Shown here: positions 9,679 to 19,801 of the stretch, piece by piece
Numbering within the stretch: position 1 is the first letter of the stretch
Layout of the letters: the number at the start of each line of letters is the position of its first letter
Assembly: GCA_030581615.1 (NCBI GenBank)
Contig: JAKTTT010000022.1
Coordinates: forward strand, 248,001-312,000
Reading direction: 5' to 3'
Length of the DNA: 64,000 nt
DNA from: Alloascoidea africana
Lineage: Eukaryota; Ascomycota; Alloascoideomycetes; Alloascoideales; Alloascoideaceae
Position numbers and translations under genes: made by a program
Notes under the pieces: model-generated
What the model saw: the letters and a program-made list of their open reading frames with translations, nothing else
Databases searched by the model: none
Told to the model about the DNA's origin: nothing

Positions 9679-10752
9679 CTAATGTAGTCCGGATGGCCAA
9701 GTTTCATCGATATGATTACCCAAAATTTGTCTAAATTTCGCAACCAGTGGCTTATCTGTATCATTTATGCCATTTGTATTGTTCTGTACCTGCCAATACT
9801 GGTGCACTGCGGTTTCAACCTCTTGCACGGAGCTGAGGCCGATTACAAGTGGGCCCTTGTTCCATTCACGCAACACGAAGCGAATGGCAAGGTCCGCCAG
9901 TTCCACACCGCCGTGGTCCGCGTGCAACGAGTCTGCGGCGAACTGGACTTTTTGGCGAAGTTGGCGGGAGGCCGGGTGGAAGGAATGCGTGGACCCCCGG
10001 CGAAGCAGAGACATGGACAAGGGCGAGGCCAGTACAATGTGGCGGACGCCCGCCTCTGCGAGAAAGCGATCTGTGAAGTTGGCCAGGGTCGTGTTCTGGA
10101 GACAAAAGTTGGAGTAGGAAAGCACCAAGTCCAGAGGTTTGCCCAGGTCGCGTTGAATCCGCTTCGCCAGGGACAAAAGATGGGGAACAGGGTATCCCGA
10201 GATGCCCACGCGGCGCACCAGCTTCTGTTGCTTGAGGTCGAACAGCGTCGCGACGGCCGCCACGGCCTCGTCATCGCTCACGAACTCGACGTCGTGGATG
10301 TAGGCCACGTCCAGGTAGTCCGTGTGAAGGCGGTGAGTGGATCGCACGATGCTCGCGCGGATCGAGGCCGGCGAGTAGTCGAACTCCTGCTCGCCGACTC
10401 GGCCAGCCTTGGTGCAAATCGCATACGAGTCGCGGGCGTAGCCTCGTGTTTGGAGTTCCACAAGAGCCTGTCCCACGATCTGCTCCGAGGGCCCGTAGTA
10501 GGCGGACGTGTCCAGAGCCGTGATCCCGAGGTCGAACGCCCGCTGGAGGATGGCCACCGCGGGCAGCTCGTGCGGATCGTGCTCGTACTGGTGGTTGAAC
10601 ACTCCGGCACCCAGCACCAGCGGCGGGAGTCCCAGACCAGGGTACGATTCTGCCACGGGCACGCCCACGGGGCCAATTGGTGAGACTCGGGACGAGTCCA
10701 GGGACGAGTCCAAGGACGAGTCCTGATGCTGTGAATCCGCTGGTTCGGCCAT
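9679..10752 (-). CDS. ARA2: NAD-dependent D-arabinose dehydrogenase (Ara2-like aldo-keto reductase)
   Basis: Ara2 is the aldo-keto reductase that oxidises D-arabinose to D-arabinono-1,4-lactone in yeast erythroascorbate synthesis. The start is placed at 10752 (MAEPADSQ), giving about 357 residues. The frame stays open to 10884, but those codons lie in the promoter shared with CCS1 and are of low complexity. The catalytic tetrad is visible: Asp and Tyr in ALDTSAYYG, Lys in AICTKAGRVG and His in DVAYIHDVEF. GLPPLVLGAGVF near the N-terminus and GLSSVQEVETAV near the end are family hallmarks. The middle of the gene is GC-rich. A CTG codon encodes the Leu of LDTS, which supports the standard code. 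Confidence 0.88.
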   Translation of the reverse strand: MAEPADSQHQDSSLDSSLDSSRVSPIGPVGVPVAESYPGLGLPPLVLGAGVFNHQYEHDPHELPAVAILQRAFDLGITALDTSAYYGPSEQIVGQALVELQTRGYARDSYAICTKAGRVGEQEFDYSPASIRASIVRSTHRLHTDYLDVAYIHDVEFVSDDEAVAAVATLFDLKQQKLVRRVGISGYPVPHLLSLAKRIQRDLGKPLDLVLSYSNFCLQNTTLANFTDRFLAEAGVRHIVLASPLSMSLLRRGSTHSFHPASRQLRQKVQFAADSLHADHGGVELADLAIRFVLREWNKGPLVIGLSSVQEVETAVHQYWQVQNNTNGINDTDKPLVAKFRQILGNHIDETWPSGLH

Positions 10753-10885
10753 TTCTCTGATTCTCGGATGCTGGATGACTAAGGACCAGCACTCAGTCTC
10801 GGTGGTTTTGGAGCACGCAACCCAACCAACCGGACGACTGGGTTGCTTCCTCACCACCACCACCACCGCCATATCGCCATCCACG

Positions 10886-11660
10886 ATGACCGTTTCAGAA
10901 AACGAACCCCAGGACTTTGAGGTATGTACTTTCTCAAGCCTGTAGCGAATGGGGCTCTAACACACCAGAGTCGCAGGCCGTTTACGCCGTCCCACTCGAG
11001 TGCCAATCGTGCGTGGACTCAGTGTCCTCGATCCTTTCGCAGCAGCCCTCCATCTCCTCCTTCTCCGTGGACTTGCAACAGCAGCTCGTGTCCGTGAAGG
11101 GCTCGCTGCCGCCGTCCCTGGTCGTGGGCGCCATCCACAGCATCGGCAAGGACGCCATCATCAGAGGCACCGGCAAGCCGAACTCGGCCGCCGTGTGCAT
11201 TCTCGAGTCCTTCGCCGCCAAAGACGCCCGCCAGCCCGTCAAAGGGCTGGTCCGGATGGTCGCCACGGGCGAATCCTCGCTGCTGCTGGACCTGACTCTC
11301 AACGGCGTCGAGCCGGACGTGTACACCCCGACACTCCGCGCGTCCGGCGACATCTCGGACGGAATCCGGTCCATGGGGCCCGCCATCCGGACGTTCGACC
11401 CGATCACCGTCACCGAAACGGACACGGACACCGCTGCGGTCACTGCTGCAGCCGCGCAGGCGTTCTACCGCGAGCAGCTGCGTGTGGGCGACGTGATTGG
11501 CCGCGGCTTCGCGCTGTGCGGCACCCGGGGCGCGCAGTTCGTCGGCGTCGTGGCCCGCAGCGCGGGTGTCTGGGAGAACGACAAGCGCGTGTGCAGCTGC
11601 AGCGGCAAGACGATTTGGGAAGAGCGTGCAGATATGGTAGACAGGGGTGTCCGGGTGTAA
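10886..11660 (+). CDS. CCS1: Copper chaperone for Cu/Zn superoxide dismutase
   Basis: Ccs1 delivers copper to Sod1 and forms its disulfide. Exon 1 (10886-10921) encodes 12 residues. The intron 10922-10976 has a GTATGT donor and a CTCTAAC branch. Exon 2 runs 10977-11660. The product has 239 residues (249 in S. cerevisiae). Domain I keeps a CxxC copper site (PLECQSCV) after the EAVYAVP lead. Domain II, the SOD-like part, shows GKDAIIRGTGKPNSAAVCILE. Domain III ends with RSAGVWENDKRVCSCSGKTIWEER, which holds the essential CxC. The nearer AG at 10967-10968 would break the frame, so the second AG is used. It is divergent from ARA2 by 133 bases. Base composition is high in GC, like ARA2. Confidence 0.92.
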
Positions 11661-11740
11661 CGATAGCGAAATATAGGTATCAGTTTTTGTTTCTCCATGT
11701 GTGAATAGTTCTTAACTTGTGAAAGAGAAATTTTGGACCA

Positions 11741-12295
11741 ATGCAAGGTGCTATCTCCAGAGGTGAGCTTCCTCAACCTTACATGCTTCGGCCCAAGGTC
11801 CATCGGAAAGTGCTTGGTTCCTATTTGTCGACTCCGATGAAGCGGTTGTTGGGCTACCTTTTACTACTGTTTTTGTGTTCAATGGTTGTCTACTTTATCA
11901 TAGCAGATGGACTTAAAGAGAAAGAACACTCTTTTGAAGTGGAATCTCATAAGAATAAAGTGTTTGGTGGCATGCCCAAATTCGCATCTCCTGAAGATGC
12001 AATCCCAGTCGACTCGGATGGCTCTGTTTTGGAAACCAGTACTGCTACTATTGGTGGTGCTGGCGCTGGTGCGGATTCCAAAAAATCAAGACAAAGAGGA
12101 GCTGTGGAAGGAATATTGAAAGATACAGATCCAGCCATATCGAAAGATGGAAAGATTAAAAACAAGAAGGAAAAACTCGTTTCAAAGAAGAGCTCAATTG
12201 TTGATGTCGATGCTGATGCTGATGCTGATGACGTGGCGGACAAACAAGAAACAGAAAAACCTATACCCAAGCGAAAGTTTCTAAGTGTTCTTTAA
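11741..12295 (+). CDS. Putative single-pass membrane protein, unknown
   Basis: A 184-residue frame begins 80 bases after the CCS1 stop on the same strand. I do not recognise it. A short basic N-terminus (about 33 residues) precedes one strong hydrophobic helix, KRLLGYLLLLFLCSMVVYFII, at about residues 34-54. A long hydrophilic, lysine-rich and acidic tail with a DADADADD repeat follows. Positive charges before the helix fit a type II (N-in) anchor, with the tail in a lumen or the intermembrane space. Methionines at residues 1, 15 and 33 are possible starts. The helix and the codon pattern favour a real gene, but no homology is claimed. Confidence 0.55.
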   Translation: MQGAISRGELPQPYMLRPKVHRKVLGSYLSTPMKRLLGYLLLLFLCSMVVYFIIADGLKEKEHSFEVESHKNKVFGGMPKFASPEDAIPVDSDGSVLETSTATIGGAGAGADSKKSRQRGAVEGILKDTDPAISKDGKIKNKKEKLVSKKSSIVDVDADADADDVADKQETEKPIPKRKFLSVL

Positions 12296-12456
12296 TCAAA
12301 TTTTGTATATCTTGGGGGCTTTTTCTTTTGCTCTTCTTCTTTTTGTTTGTATGGATAATCCCTTTCCTTTTTCTCTTGTATCTTTGGATGTTTTATATAG
12401 TACAATTCCCAATCGCATAACGATTTTATCCCATATCTTAACAACCATTATGCTCA

Positions 12457-13020
12457 TTATATATCAGATTCAGGTGTCTCCTCCTCCTCCTCATCATCAT
12501 TTTTCACCTTCGCTTTCACTTTCTGTTTCTTTGTCACTGGTTCCCCAACTTTTGCCTCATCCGATTTTGATTTAGTAGCATACTTGAAGTTTGGATTCAA
12601 CTTGGTTAAAGCGGCATTGATCTCATCCACATGGTCCAATAGTGCAATCCATGCTTCCTCAGTGAGAGAAATTCCCTAGAATGAAAACAATTAGAAAGGA
12701 AAACCCCAGTTGCTGAAATAAACTTCCTACCTTTTTCCCAGGCTTTACTTCACCTGCTTGATCAGTCCAAAATTCTCGAATATCAACCAAATTGTACTTG
12801 TTGAATTGTCTAATTGTAACCCGTTTCTTCTTATCCAACTATCATTTCGTGGAAACTTGTTAGTATAGAAACTTGGAAATTTTGTACTGTTTTCGCTCAC
12901 GCGCGCGCTAACCTCCAAAACTGTATCCTGATTATTACTACTGGAACTTGTAGATTTTGAACGAATCTCTTCTTCTTCTTCCTCATCAACTCCTCTTTTT
13001 TTAAACCTTCTATATCCCAT
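12457..13020 (-). CDS. SUB1: Transcriptional coactivator Sub1/PC4
   Basis: Sub1 is the yeast PC4 homologue, a single-stranded-DNA-binding coactivator of RNA polymerase II and III. Three minus-strand exons are proposed: 13020-12913 (or to 12901), 12838-12731 and 12675-12457. The product has 144 residues (148 with the longer exon 1). Exon 2 carries the PC4 core KKRVTIRQFNKYNLVDIREFW followed by GEVKPGKK; exon 3 starts GISLTEEAWIALL. Intron 1 has a perfect TACTAAC branch. Two donors compete, GTTAGC and GTGAGC, 12 bases apart. The shorter exon gives VLELDKKKR, which aligns best with other Sub1 proteins; the longer uses the more canonical donor. The C-terminus is Lys/Glu-rich. Confidence 0.88.
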
Positions 13021-13443
13021 GATTAAACTTGTAAAATTGTCAAATGGTGTAAAAACCACCAATAGCTCTTTACGCGTTTTCTCCTACTACTGGGGGAACA
13101 ATCCACCCATACACCCATCCATCCATCCATCCATCCCAAGTTAACGACAAGGAAATGTGAGAACAACAAGAGTGAAATATACTAGACTGTGTGCTTTTTA
13201 ATAGAACAAAAATACACAACCTATGGTACGCTCTTATACGAATATTCAAATCAAGTGTTTAATTATCTAGGACTGGGACATTATCTTCCTTGTTGTATTT
13301 AGTAAACCAAACGTTTCTAGAAATGCACAAACCAATTTTTTTGGTTTTTTTTCAGAATGCTTTATTATTTCCGCTTAATAACTCATCATCATGGTTTTTT
13401 GGCCTTTCCTTGTTTCATAATTTCTCATTTCTTCTTGTAATAA
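13021..13443. other. SUB1 promoter spacer
   Basis: An AT-rich 423-base spacer. It holds a CATC tetranucleotide run near 13110-13136 and would contain the SUB1 promoter and the 3' end of the next minus-strand gene. No coding signal is seen. Confidence 0.5.
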
Positions 13444-14382
13444 TCACAACGATAGTTGATCAATTGAAATTCCATCGGATGATAATCTTCGTGCCGTTTG
13501 TAACAAGTAAAATCGCTCGTTGCCATCTCTAGAACTTCCACCAATCCACCATTTGTCAGATCCTCCTTTTCCTGTGCTCATACTCGTACTCGTACTCGTA
13601 CTTGTGGGGGTAGCCGAGCTCGCCGTTGCAGGAGGAGACGCCGGTAAAGGACCCATCGTTTTGGATTCCGCTGATAAGCTTTGACATGTTGCTGATGGCT
13701 TCATTTGTGCACCTCCTCCACCATTATTAATCATGTACGATGACGACGAGGAGGATGACACCGATGACGAAAGAGATTCTGTCATTGCTTTCAAATTCGT
13801 CCCACTGTTTCTCCAACTTGTGTTGTTTCCTACAACAACTTCCTCCGAATTGTGACTACTCGTTGCTGAATTGGACCGTTGTAACGTGCTTTTCGCCATA
13901 CCTCCAAGTAGTGGTCCAACTCCAATACCAACCCCACCACTCCTACTTAAAACCCCTAACCTTACGGAATTCGTGGGACTTAGTGAACCCCCTGTATGTG
14001 AAATGTCCATGTCACGATCACCAAAATATCCAGACCCAGATCCAGATCCAGATCCAGATCCAGATCCTATCCCATTCCCGCTACTCGTTGGACCGCTCGG
14101 CCCAGGCACATTGCCAAAACCGCCCGTTGTTGCCACCGTGATCTGGCCCTGACTGTTATGATGATGATGATGTCGATGATGATGTGGACGTTGAGAAGGC
14201 GAAGAAGAGGTCTGGTTCGTTGGATATGAAACAGAAGAAGGAGAAGCGCTTTCTCGGTGATTGTTACTGTTGTTATTCACAGACCCCAAACCCGTTGCAT
14301 TGCCACTTGAAGAAGGTGTGCCCGTGCTAATCGAGCCAACACTGGAGAAAAAATATGAAAGGAATGTCTTCGTGGATGGCAT
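13444..14382 (-). CDS. Low-complexity Ser/Gly/His-rich protein, unknown
   Basis: An open frame of 312 residues, mostly Ser, Gly, Asn and Thr, with a histidine cluster near residues 67-75 and an in-frame GS repeat from GATCCA units near 14035-14065. The last 45 residues are less repetitive (SDKWWIGGSSRD, then RFYLLQTARRLSSDGISIDQLSL) and look like a conserved tail with an RRxS kinase site. I cannot name it. The 5' end is uncertain: just after the ATG a GTATGC...TTTTTTCTCCAG stretch resembles a 43-nt intron, so a different first exon is possible. It is divergent from QCR10. Confidence 0.5.
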   Translation of the reverse strand: MPSTKTFLSYFFSSVGSISTGTPSSSGNATGLGSVNNNSNNHRESASPSSVSYPTNQTSSSPSQRPHHHRHHHHHNSQGQITVATTGGFGNVPGPSGPTSSGNGIGSGSGSGSGSGSGYFGDRDMDISHTGGSLSPTNSVRLGVLSRSGGVGIGVGPLLGGMAKSTLQRSNSATSSHNSEEVVVGNNTSWRNSGTNLKAMTESLSSSVSSSSSSSYMINNGGGGAQMKPSATCQSLSAESKTMGPLPASPPATASSATPTSTSTSTSMSTGKGGSDKWWIGGSSRDGNERFYLLQTARRLSSDGISIDQLSL

Positions 14383-14648
14383 ACTGAGATGTGTTTAAAG
14401 TGGAACGATGATGGGTTTGCGCGAGATTAAAAAAGAGAACCGCTGCTATCTGTTCCGGGATTTGTGTGCTACAAGTTCCGGGATAGAGTCGAAGGAGAGG
14501 TGTGAGAGTAAACACCCGTGCACCCTCCCAACTTGTTTTGGGCCAATCACAAAAGACTGTTTCGAGATACCATCGGAAACGCTTCTTTTGCATCATCTCT
14601 CGCTTTTCTCTCTCTTTGCAACACTAAGCACAACACACATACACAAAA

Positions 14649-14947
14649 ATGGCCATCAAGGTAAGAAAAACTCGTCCTCTCGGCTAATATACGCACGAAA
14701 TGTGTACTAATCTCTCCAGTATATCCGAGGACCCACTTACAACCACGTCAAGAACTTTTTGGGTTACAGTATCCCGGGGACTTTCAAATGGGCAACTGTC
14801 TTGACATTTTGGGGTGCAGCTGCTGGAGCCGGTGTTGCCACTTTTGCGGAAGGTATTCCCAAGATCCAGGATACTCTTTTGAATAAGATTCCTTATTTTG
14901 GTACACATTGGATCCATGAAGCGGACCCTCAAGATCTCCCCGTCTAA
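14649..14947 (+). CDS. QCR10: Cytochrome bc1 complex subunit Qcr10
   Basis: Qcr10 is a small single-helix subunit of mitochondrial complex III. Exon 1 is only 12 bases (14649-14660, MAIK). Intron 14661-14719 has a GTAAGA donor and a TACTAAT branch. Exon 2 (14720-14947) gives the rest, for 79 residues in all (77 in S. cerevisiae). The protein starts with a short matrix-side segment (YIRGPTYNHVKNFLGYS). A helix with a glycine/alanine face follows (LTFWGAAAGAGVATFAEG), then the family ending IPKIQDTLLNKIPYFG. The spacing of EG-P-K-QDTL-K-IP matches yeast Qcr10. Confidence 0.9.
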
Positions 14948-15809
14948 GCGTGAAATCAAAAGAAAACAACTTTTATCACATTATCACGACATCATCCTCG
15001 GATTGAAAAAAATATATCACAATGAATTTACGGTAGTAAACAAAACTCAAGCTATTTCCCATTTGTCAGATTTCTTATTTTTTTGAAGCTTTATGTTTTT
15101 TTTGCATAAGTTAATAGAGAGAGATATTGAAGTTTCAATCTTTCGTAGTGGTAAACTTGAGACCGACACCGCGTATATTACAGTCCTGTCAGTGAACACA
15201 CACCCTTGTGTCTTTTTTTCTTTCAGATTTTTCTTTTCCAACTTCTTCTCTTCTTCTTTACAATTGGTTTACGAATCGGAATTTTATTTATTAGGATGCT
15301 TTAAAAGGTATGTGTTTTTTGGGGTTATGGATCTTTATCATACTCTTCATCATCTTTGGATGCCATTATTTGAAAAACGAATGATGATTCAAAACAATTG
15401 GGAATCTCTCTGAATAAGAATGAAAGAGATGTTGTTTTTAAAAATAATCCAAAACTGAGTTTTCGTTGGCTATTGAAGATGAAGAACGATGTTGATCTAC
15501 TATTCTGGTTTGGGTTTGTTTTTGGAGTATCCGCTCTAACTGTTTTTGTTTTAGTGAATTGTAAGTCCAACAAAACATTCTTTTCTCTTTGATACTTTTT
15601 TTTTTTTTTTTTCATAATGATGAGAAATTTAGTCATGCACCACTCCAAGACGGACTTGTCTGTTTATGCGGAGAACCACTACAAATTTCCTGATATTTTC
15701 AACAGTTTATTCAGCATTCGTTCATCTCGGTTCACGAAAATTCTTTTTGCTAACTCTGTAGTCTCCTTTAGCTAGTAATATACTTGTAATTTATAATTTT
15801 TTTGGTGTT
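14948..15809. other. QCR10-URC4 spacer
   Basis: 862 bases between the 3' ends of QCR10 and URC4. It is AT-rich with long T-runs. A frame at 15398-15592 could encode 64 residues with one hydrophobic segment (LLFWFGFVFGVSALTVFVLV). No start context or homology supports it, so it is not called as a gene. Confidence 0.45.
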
Positions 15810-17138
15810 TTAAAAAACAGTTCCATCACTATAAAGATCAATTGGAGGACCCTTCGTATCAGGCCTTTTCTCAGCTGCAATTTCTCTTCCTGCTTTCCAA
15901 GTCCCTGCCTCCAAAAGTTGGGCCAGGCTAAGCTTTTCACCAGTATTTGCAATTCCCAACGACTCGTTAACCAAAGGTAAAAGATAATCGAGAAATTGTA
16001 CAGTACATGCTCTCCATTCGACAATAACATCATCATCTGGTGTAAAAGTTGGAATTTGAACACTTTTTGATGCTATTCTCGCACTAAATTGTAACCCTTT
16101 TTCCAATTGTTGTGGTTTCAATGTTAAAACTCCAAAATCGACCAGAAGCCCCCCGTTTCGATATTCCGGAAGACCCGTTTGGTATTCCTCTCCTTCGAAT
16201 TTAAAACCCAGAATCTTTTTCATGGGTACCAAAAGCGAATAACACAACCATTGTGTAAGTTTATGAAATGGCACAACAAGTTCCCATTCCTCTTTTGAAT
16301 CTTTATCTGCCAATGTAGACACTTTCCAAGCATCGCCAAGAGAAATACCATCGATTTTGGTTCTACCCTCGGGCCATATTGGCATAAGACCCTTCATTAA
16401 AGCGTTCCAAAAATCAACCAGTTGAACAACAGTTGTGGATCCTTCTACTCTGGTGCTTTCCAATTGTACAAGATAATCAATAATATTCCCAGGTCGATGG
16501 TCTTTACCAAAATAGTCTTCATTCTGTAATGCTCTTCCCAATTTTTGCAATAGTTGAGTTCGTCCTTCTACTCCTAACAAAGGATTTGATTCCGAAACCT
16601 GGAACCCTGATTCCAAATCCTTCAATTCAATCTTGGCCAATTTGTCTCCATTCACCTGTAAGCTCTTATCATCATTGGCAAAAACACCACTTTTAAACAT
16701 GTACAATGAACAAACGGCAATTCCTTCACTCCTATTGAAAACATCATTTGTGCCAGGCTCTTTATACACCCAAAAGTTCCCAGCGCCTGCATCCAGCAAA
16801 ACAGAGACAAGAAACAGATCAAGCAATGCTTTTGCAACGGTAAGGTCATCGCTACCTGGATCCCGAAGCTTCAATTCGTCAATGAGACCCTGGACACGAT
16901 CCACTCCACCGCCAACATTGAAATGTTGCCATCTCCCGTGTGGTGGAATCGAGGCATAGTCAGTCCCGTAGTCCCTCTGTATCAACTCCTTGACATAGTC
17001 CACAACCTTGTGAATCTTGGATAGGTCAACATCAAAGTTGGTAAGGTTGTTCTCAAGCGCCTTATCAAAGACCTTGGAAGTCTGTGCCCTGACTGAAGGG
17101 ATCGTGAGAAGGTACTCTGCTGGCGTTGTGGATGGCAT
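15810..17138 (-). CDS. URC4: Uracil catabolism protein Urc4 (DUF1688)
   Basis: Urc4 belongs to the DUF1688 family. It is required for the reductive-independent URC pathway of uracil degradation described in Lachancea kluyveri; its exact reaction is not settled. From the ATG at 17138 (MPSTTPAEYLLTIPSVRAQ) the product has 442 residues. The frame remains open 56 codons further upstream into the promoter, but that part reads as non-protein. Family segments visible are HGRWQHFNVGG, ALLDLFLVSVLLDAGAG, SEGIAVCSLYMFKSG, DYFGKDHRPGNIIDYL and EWRACTVQFLDYLLPLVN. The gene is absent from S. cerevisiae, so it helps place the organism. It is divergent from the arrestin gene. Confidence 0.85.
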   Translation of the reverse strand: MPSTTPAEYLLTIPSVRAQTSKVFDKALENNLTNFDVDLSKIHKVVDYVKELIQRDYGTDYASIPPHGRWQHFNVGGGVDRVQGLIDELKLRDPGSDDLTVAKALLDLFLVSVLLDAGAGNFWVYKEPGTNDVFNRSEGIAVCSLYMFKSGVFANDDKSLQVNGDKLAKIELKDLESGFQVSESNPLLGVEGRTQLLQKLGRALQNEDYFGKDHRPGNIIDYLVQLESTRVEGSTTVVQLVDFWNALMKGLMPIWPEGRTKIDGISLGDAWKVSTLADKDSKEEWELVVPFHKLTQWLCYSLLVPMKKILGFKFEGEEYQTGLPEYRNGGLLVDFGVLTLKPQQLEKGLQFSARIASKSVQIPTFTPDDDVIVEWRACTVQFLDYLLPLVNESLGIANTGEKLSLAQLLEAGTWKAGREIAAEKRPDTKGPPIDLYSDGTVF

Positions 17139-17493
17139 CTGGTTTCGTGGTCCTTCTCCAGAAACCTGAGCCCTTCTTATCTGCCCCAGGTCCGAACCAA
17201 AATAAAAAGGAATGCCGACGGTTAGCGCCTGAAAGAAACTACACCCGTACACCCTCAGAAAAAGGGTTGCTCGGTGTGTGATCTGGTCACGTGCCGAGGT
17301 CTGCATGCCAAGCTTTCTCTTTCGGTCTTGGCTGTGTGCTTATTTTGTTATTTTTTCTCTTTTGGTTCTCACTCTCTCACTCTTCATTGTTGTACTGGGA
17401 AGAGCAGCATATTCTGAGCACATTACCCCCCAAGTGTTTTAGTTTCTTGCAAGTTCCCAACGTTTGTCACGAGCAAAACACTTATCTGTGGAA
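17139..17493. promoter_or_regulatory. URC4/RIM8 bidirectional promoter region
   Basis: A 355-base spacer between two divergent start codons. CT-rich stretches lie near 17340-17390. No TATA box or named operator could be assigned. Confidence 0.4.
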
Positions 17494-19801
17494 ATGGCAG
17501 GCCCATCGTTTGCGTTGGTTCGTCGTCGTCTGTCTCCTTCCCTATTTGCCTCAAAAGTTCGAGATTTCTACATTGAACTGGATCAACCTCATCAGTCTTG
17601 GTCATGTGGTGATTCTATCTCAGGTATATACGAAGCCTGTTTTTTTTTTCTATTGCAATGTGAACACAACAGGAAAATTGTATAACGCTAACCGTTGAGT
17701 ATTCATAGGACGAATTGTGTTGGTCTTAAAGGGGGACGTTACAAAACCGGCTGAGATCAATTTGAGTATTGATGGTACGCTAAGTATCCGGACTTCCCTT
17801 GTTACTGGATCTTCAACAAAGAACGTACCTCTGGTTCATTCCAATTTGAAAGTTTGGTCTTCGAAATCCAATTGCAATTGCTTTTCATCCGCGGAAAAGG
17901 AAAACATAAACACAAATGCAAATGGTGTCCAAAATAATTGTGATGAACAAGGGCATGTCTGTCTTCAGTCTGGAGAGCACATATTCCCATTTGTGTTCAA
18001 CATGCCAAAGAACAACGTCTTCACAACGGTTCATTTCGAAAAAGGATCTATTTCGTACCTTCTCACGGGCAGATTCCAGAGGAAATCCTCCTCTGCAATA
18101 ATAACATGCCAACAGGAACTGAACATTGTTTCACCTATCGACGTTTCAACATTACCCGAGGTCGTTCCATCAACACTATACCTGAGATTGAAACAGCCCA
18201 GCAAAAAAAGCCTGGCAGGCCATACCATTCCCAAGCCTGCATCGTTTACATCATCTTCCACCTCATCAAACATCACAAGGAGCGCTTCAACCTCTAGACG
18301 TGGCACACGCTTTTCTTTGTCGTCGGCTAGCCCTGCCCCTTCCATGCTAGGCACCGTGTCAACCAAGTCCGACGCTTCCCATGGTGTTTCCTCTTGCAAC
18401 GCCAGTTACTGTGATACCACCTCTCTGGGTTCCATTACAGTGGAGACATCAAGAGCAGGATATCTGCGTGGAGAAAAGATACAGGTTTGTATCACGGTCA
18501 AGCATTTTGCGCCAATACGATCCAAGCACATAATCGTCACCCTCTCAAGGATATGCAGAATAAATCAAAACTATCAGCCCACTGGTGGAATTAAGAGCAG
18601 CAACGCTCTAACGAAGCGGGATGAGGGCTATAGCAAGAGCCAGAGCCATGAAGCGAAAAGGACTTTCAGGTCCGGTACGGTACTAAACGCTTGGGGACAT
18701 AGGGACAAACAGGAACCTCCAGCGGAGAAAGGGGACAAGTCGGATGCTCAAGGTGCAAACACCTGGGGGATCAAGAAGGTGCTGATTCCATTTCTACAAG
18801 GTAAAAGTGCTGACGAGGGAAAAGCGCAGCAAGAAGACCGTCACTCAGCGAACAATTGGAATGCACACAATCAACATGTCCAGTCCTTCCGTAAGGATCT
18901 GTCCCAGGTGGTTGTGCCGCTGACCGTTGAGCCCGCAACTCTGACAGGGGTGGTCAATGTCAGTCTGGCGGTGCCCTCGGACGCGTTCCCGACTGTGGCG
19001 GACAACCCACTGGTGTCCTTCAAGTACTACGTCGAGGTGGTGGTGGATCTGTGCTCGGGTCCAGGCACCTCTTTAGGCGTTGATTTGGACAAGAGGAAGA
19101 TGGAGGCTCAGCCGAATTTTTCGCTGGACAATGTCGAGGAAAACGCCCAGGAGCGCCAAAGGACTTATGAAGTTACAACTGATGACTCGCCCTTACGAAT
19201 ACAGAAAAACTTGGAAAGTGGAGGAACAAGTGCGATCAATTCCAAGTTTCTGGATGAGGTTGATGGTTTCATTGATACCGAAGCGCTAAAGCAACGAAAC
19301 AAGGCACTGTTTGTTGTTTGGAATAATATAATCATTGGAACTACAAAATCTACTTCTGGATCAAAGTCGCGGAAACAGAGTAGCAAACCACAGGAAAGGC
19401 CTCAACCTCTAACAAATATGACAGAAATGCAAAGTGTTTCCCCAAATAGTGTCCAATCTCCTCTTTCAGAAAAAGCGCAGATACGAAGGTATGAACTGGC
19501 TATTTTACCATCAGAGCCTCCAATAGATACATCAACGACTGCTCCCGACTATGAGCAAATTAATTCCTGGAACAATACAGGCGTATCCAATTACCATCTG
19601 GAATCAATAGGTCAGGATGCACTTTGTGGTTCGTCATCCTTAAACCCCAGAAATACAATGGCATTGAATAATGCTCTGTTTTCAAAACCACCTTCTTATC
19701 CCATTGCTGGTCCATCCAGAGATTCGGAAAAATACTTGGAAGCAGAAAGGGAAAGACTGCTTGCCCTGGAGTCGGAACCAGATTATGGTGAGAACCAATA
19801 A
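17494..19801 (+). CDS. RIM8: Arrestin-like pH-signalling protein (Rim8/PalF-like)
   Basis: An alpha-arrestin, best matched to Rim8/PalF, which links the Rim21 ambient-pH sensor to ESCRT and Rim101 processing. Exon 1 (17494-17623) and exon 2 (17709-19801) join across an intron with a GTATAT donor and a GCTAAC branch, giving 740 residues. The arrestin N-domain begins FYIELDQPHQSWSCGDSISGRIVLVLKG. The C-domain begins GSITVETSRAGYLRGEKIQVCITV and continues RSKHIIVTLSRICRI. SFKYYVEVVVDLC near residue 450 is typical of Rim8. The tail is disordered and contains a PY motif (PPSY) that could bind Rsp5, plus EPP and APDY stretches. Arrestin identity is firm; Rim8 is preferred over Art-type adaptors from the N- and C-domain wording. 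Confidence 0.78.

Noticed and set aside
9712-10683. A 323-codon plus-strand open frame opposite ARA2
   Set aside because: It is an antisense shadow of a GC-rich gene; composition is Arg/His/Val-rich with no domain.
15398-15592. A 64-codon plus-strand frame with a membrane-like segment
   Set aside because: No promoter signal, no homology and T-rich DNA that favours hydrophobic codons by chance.
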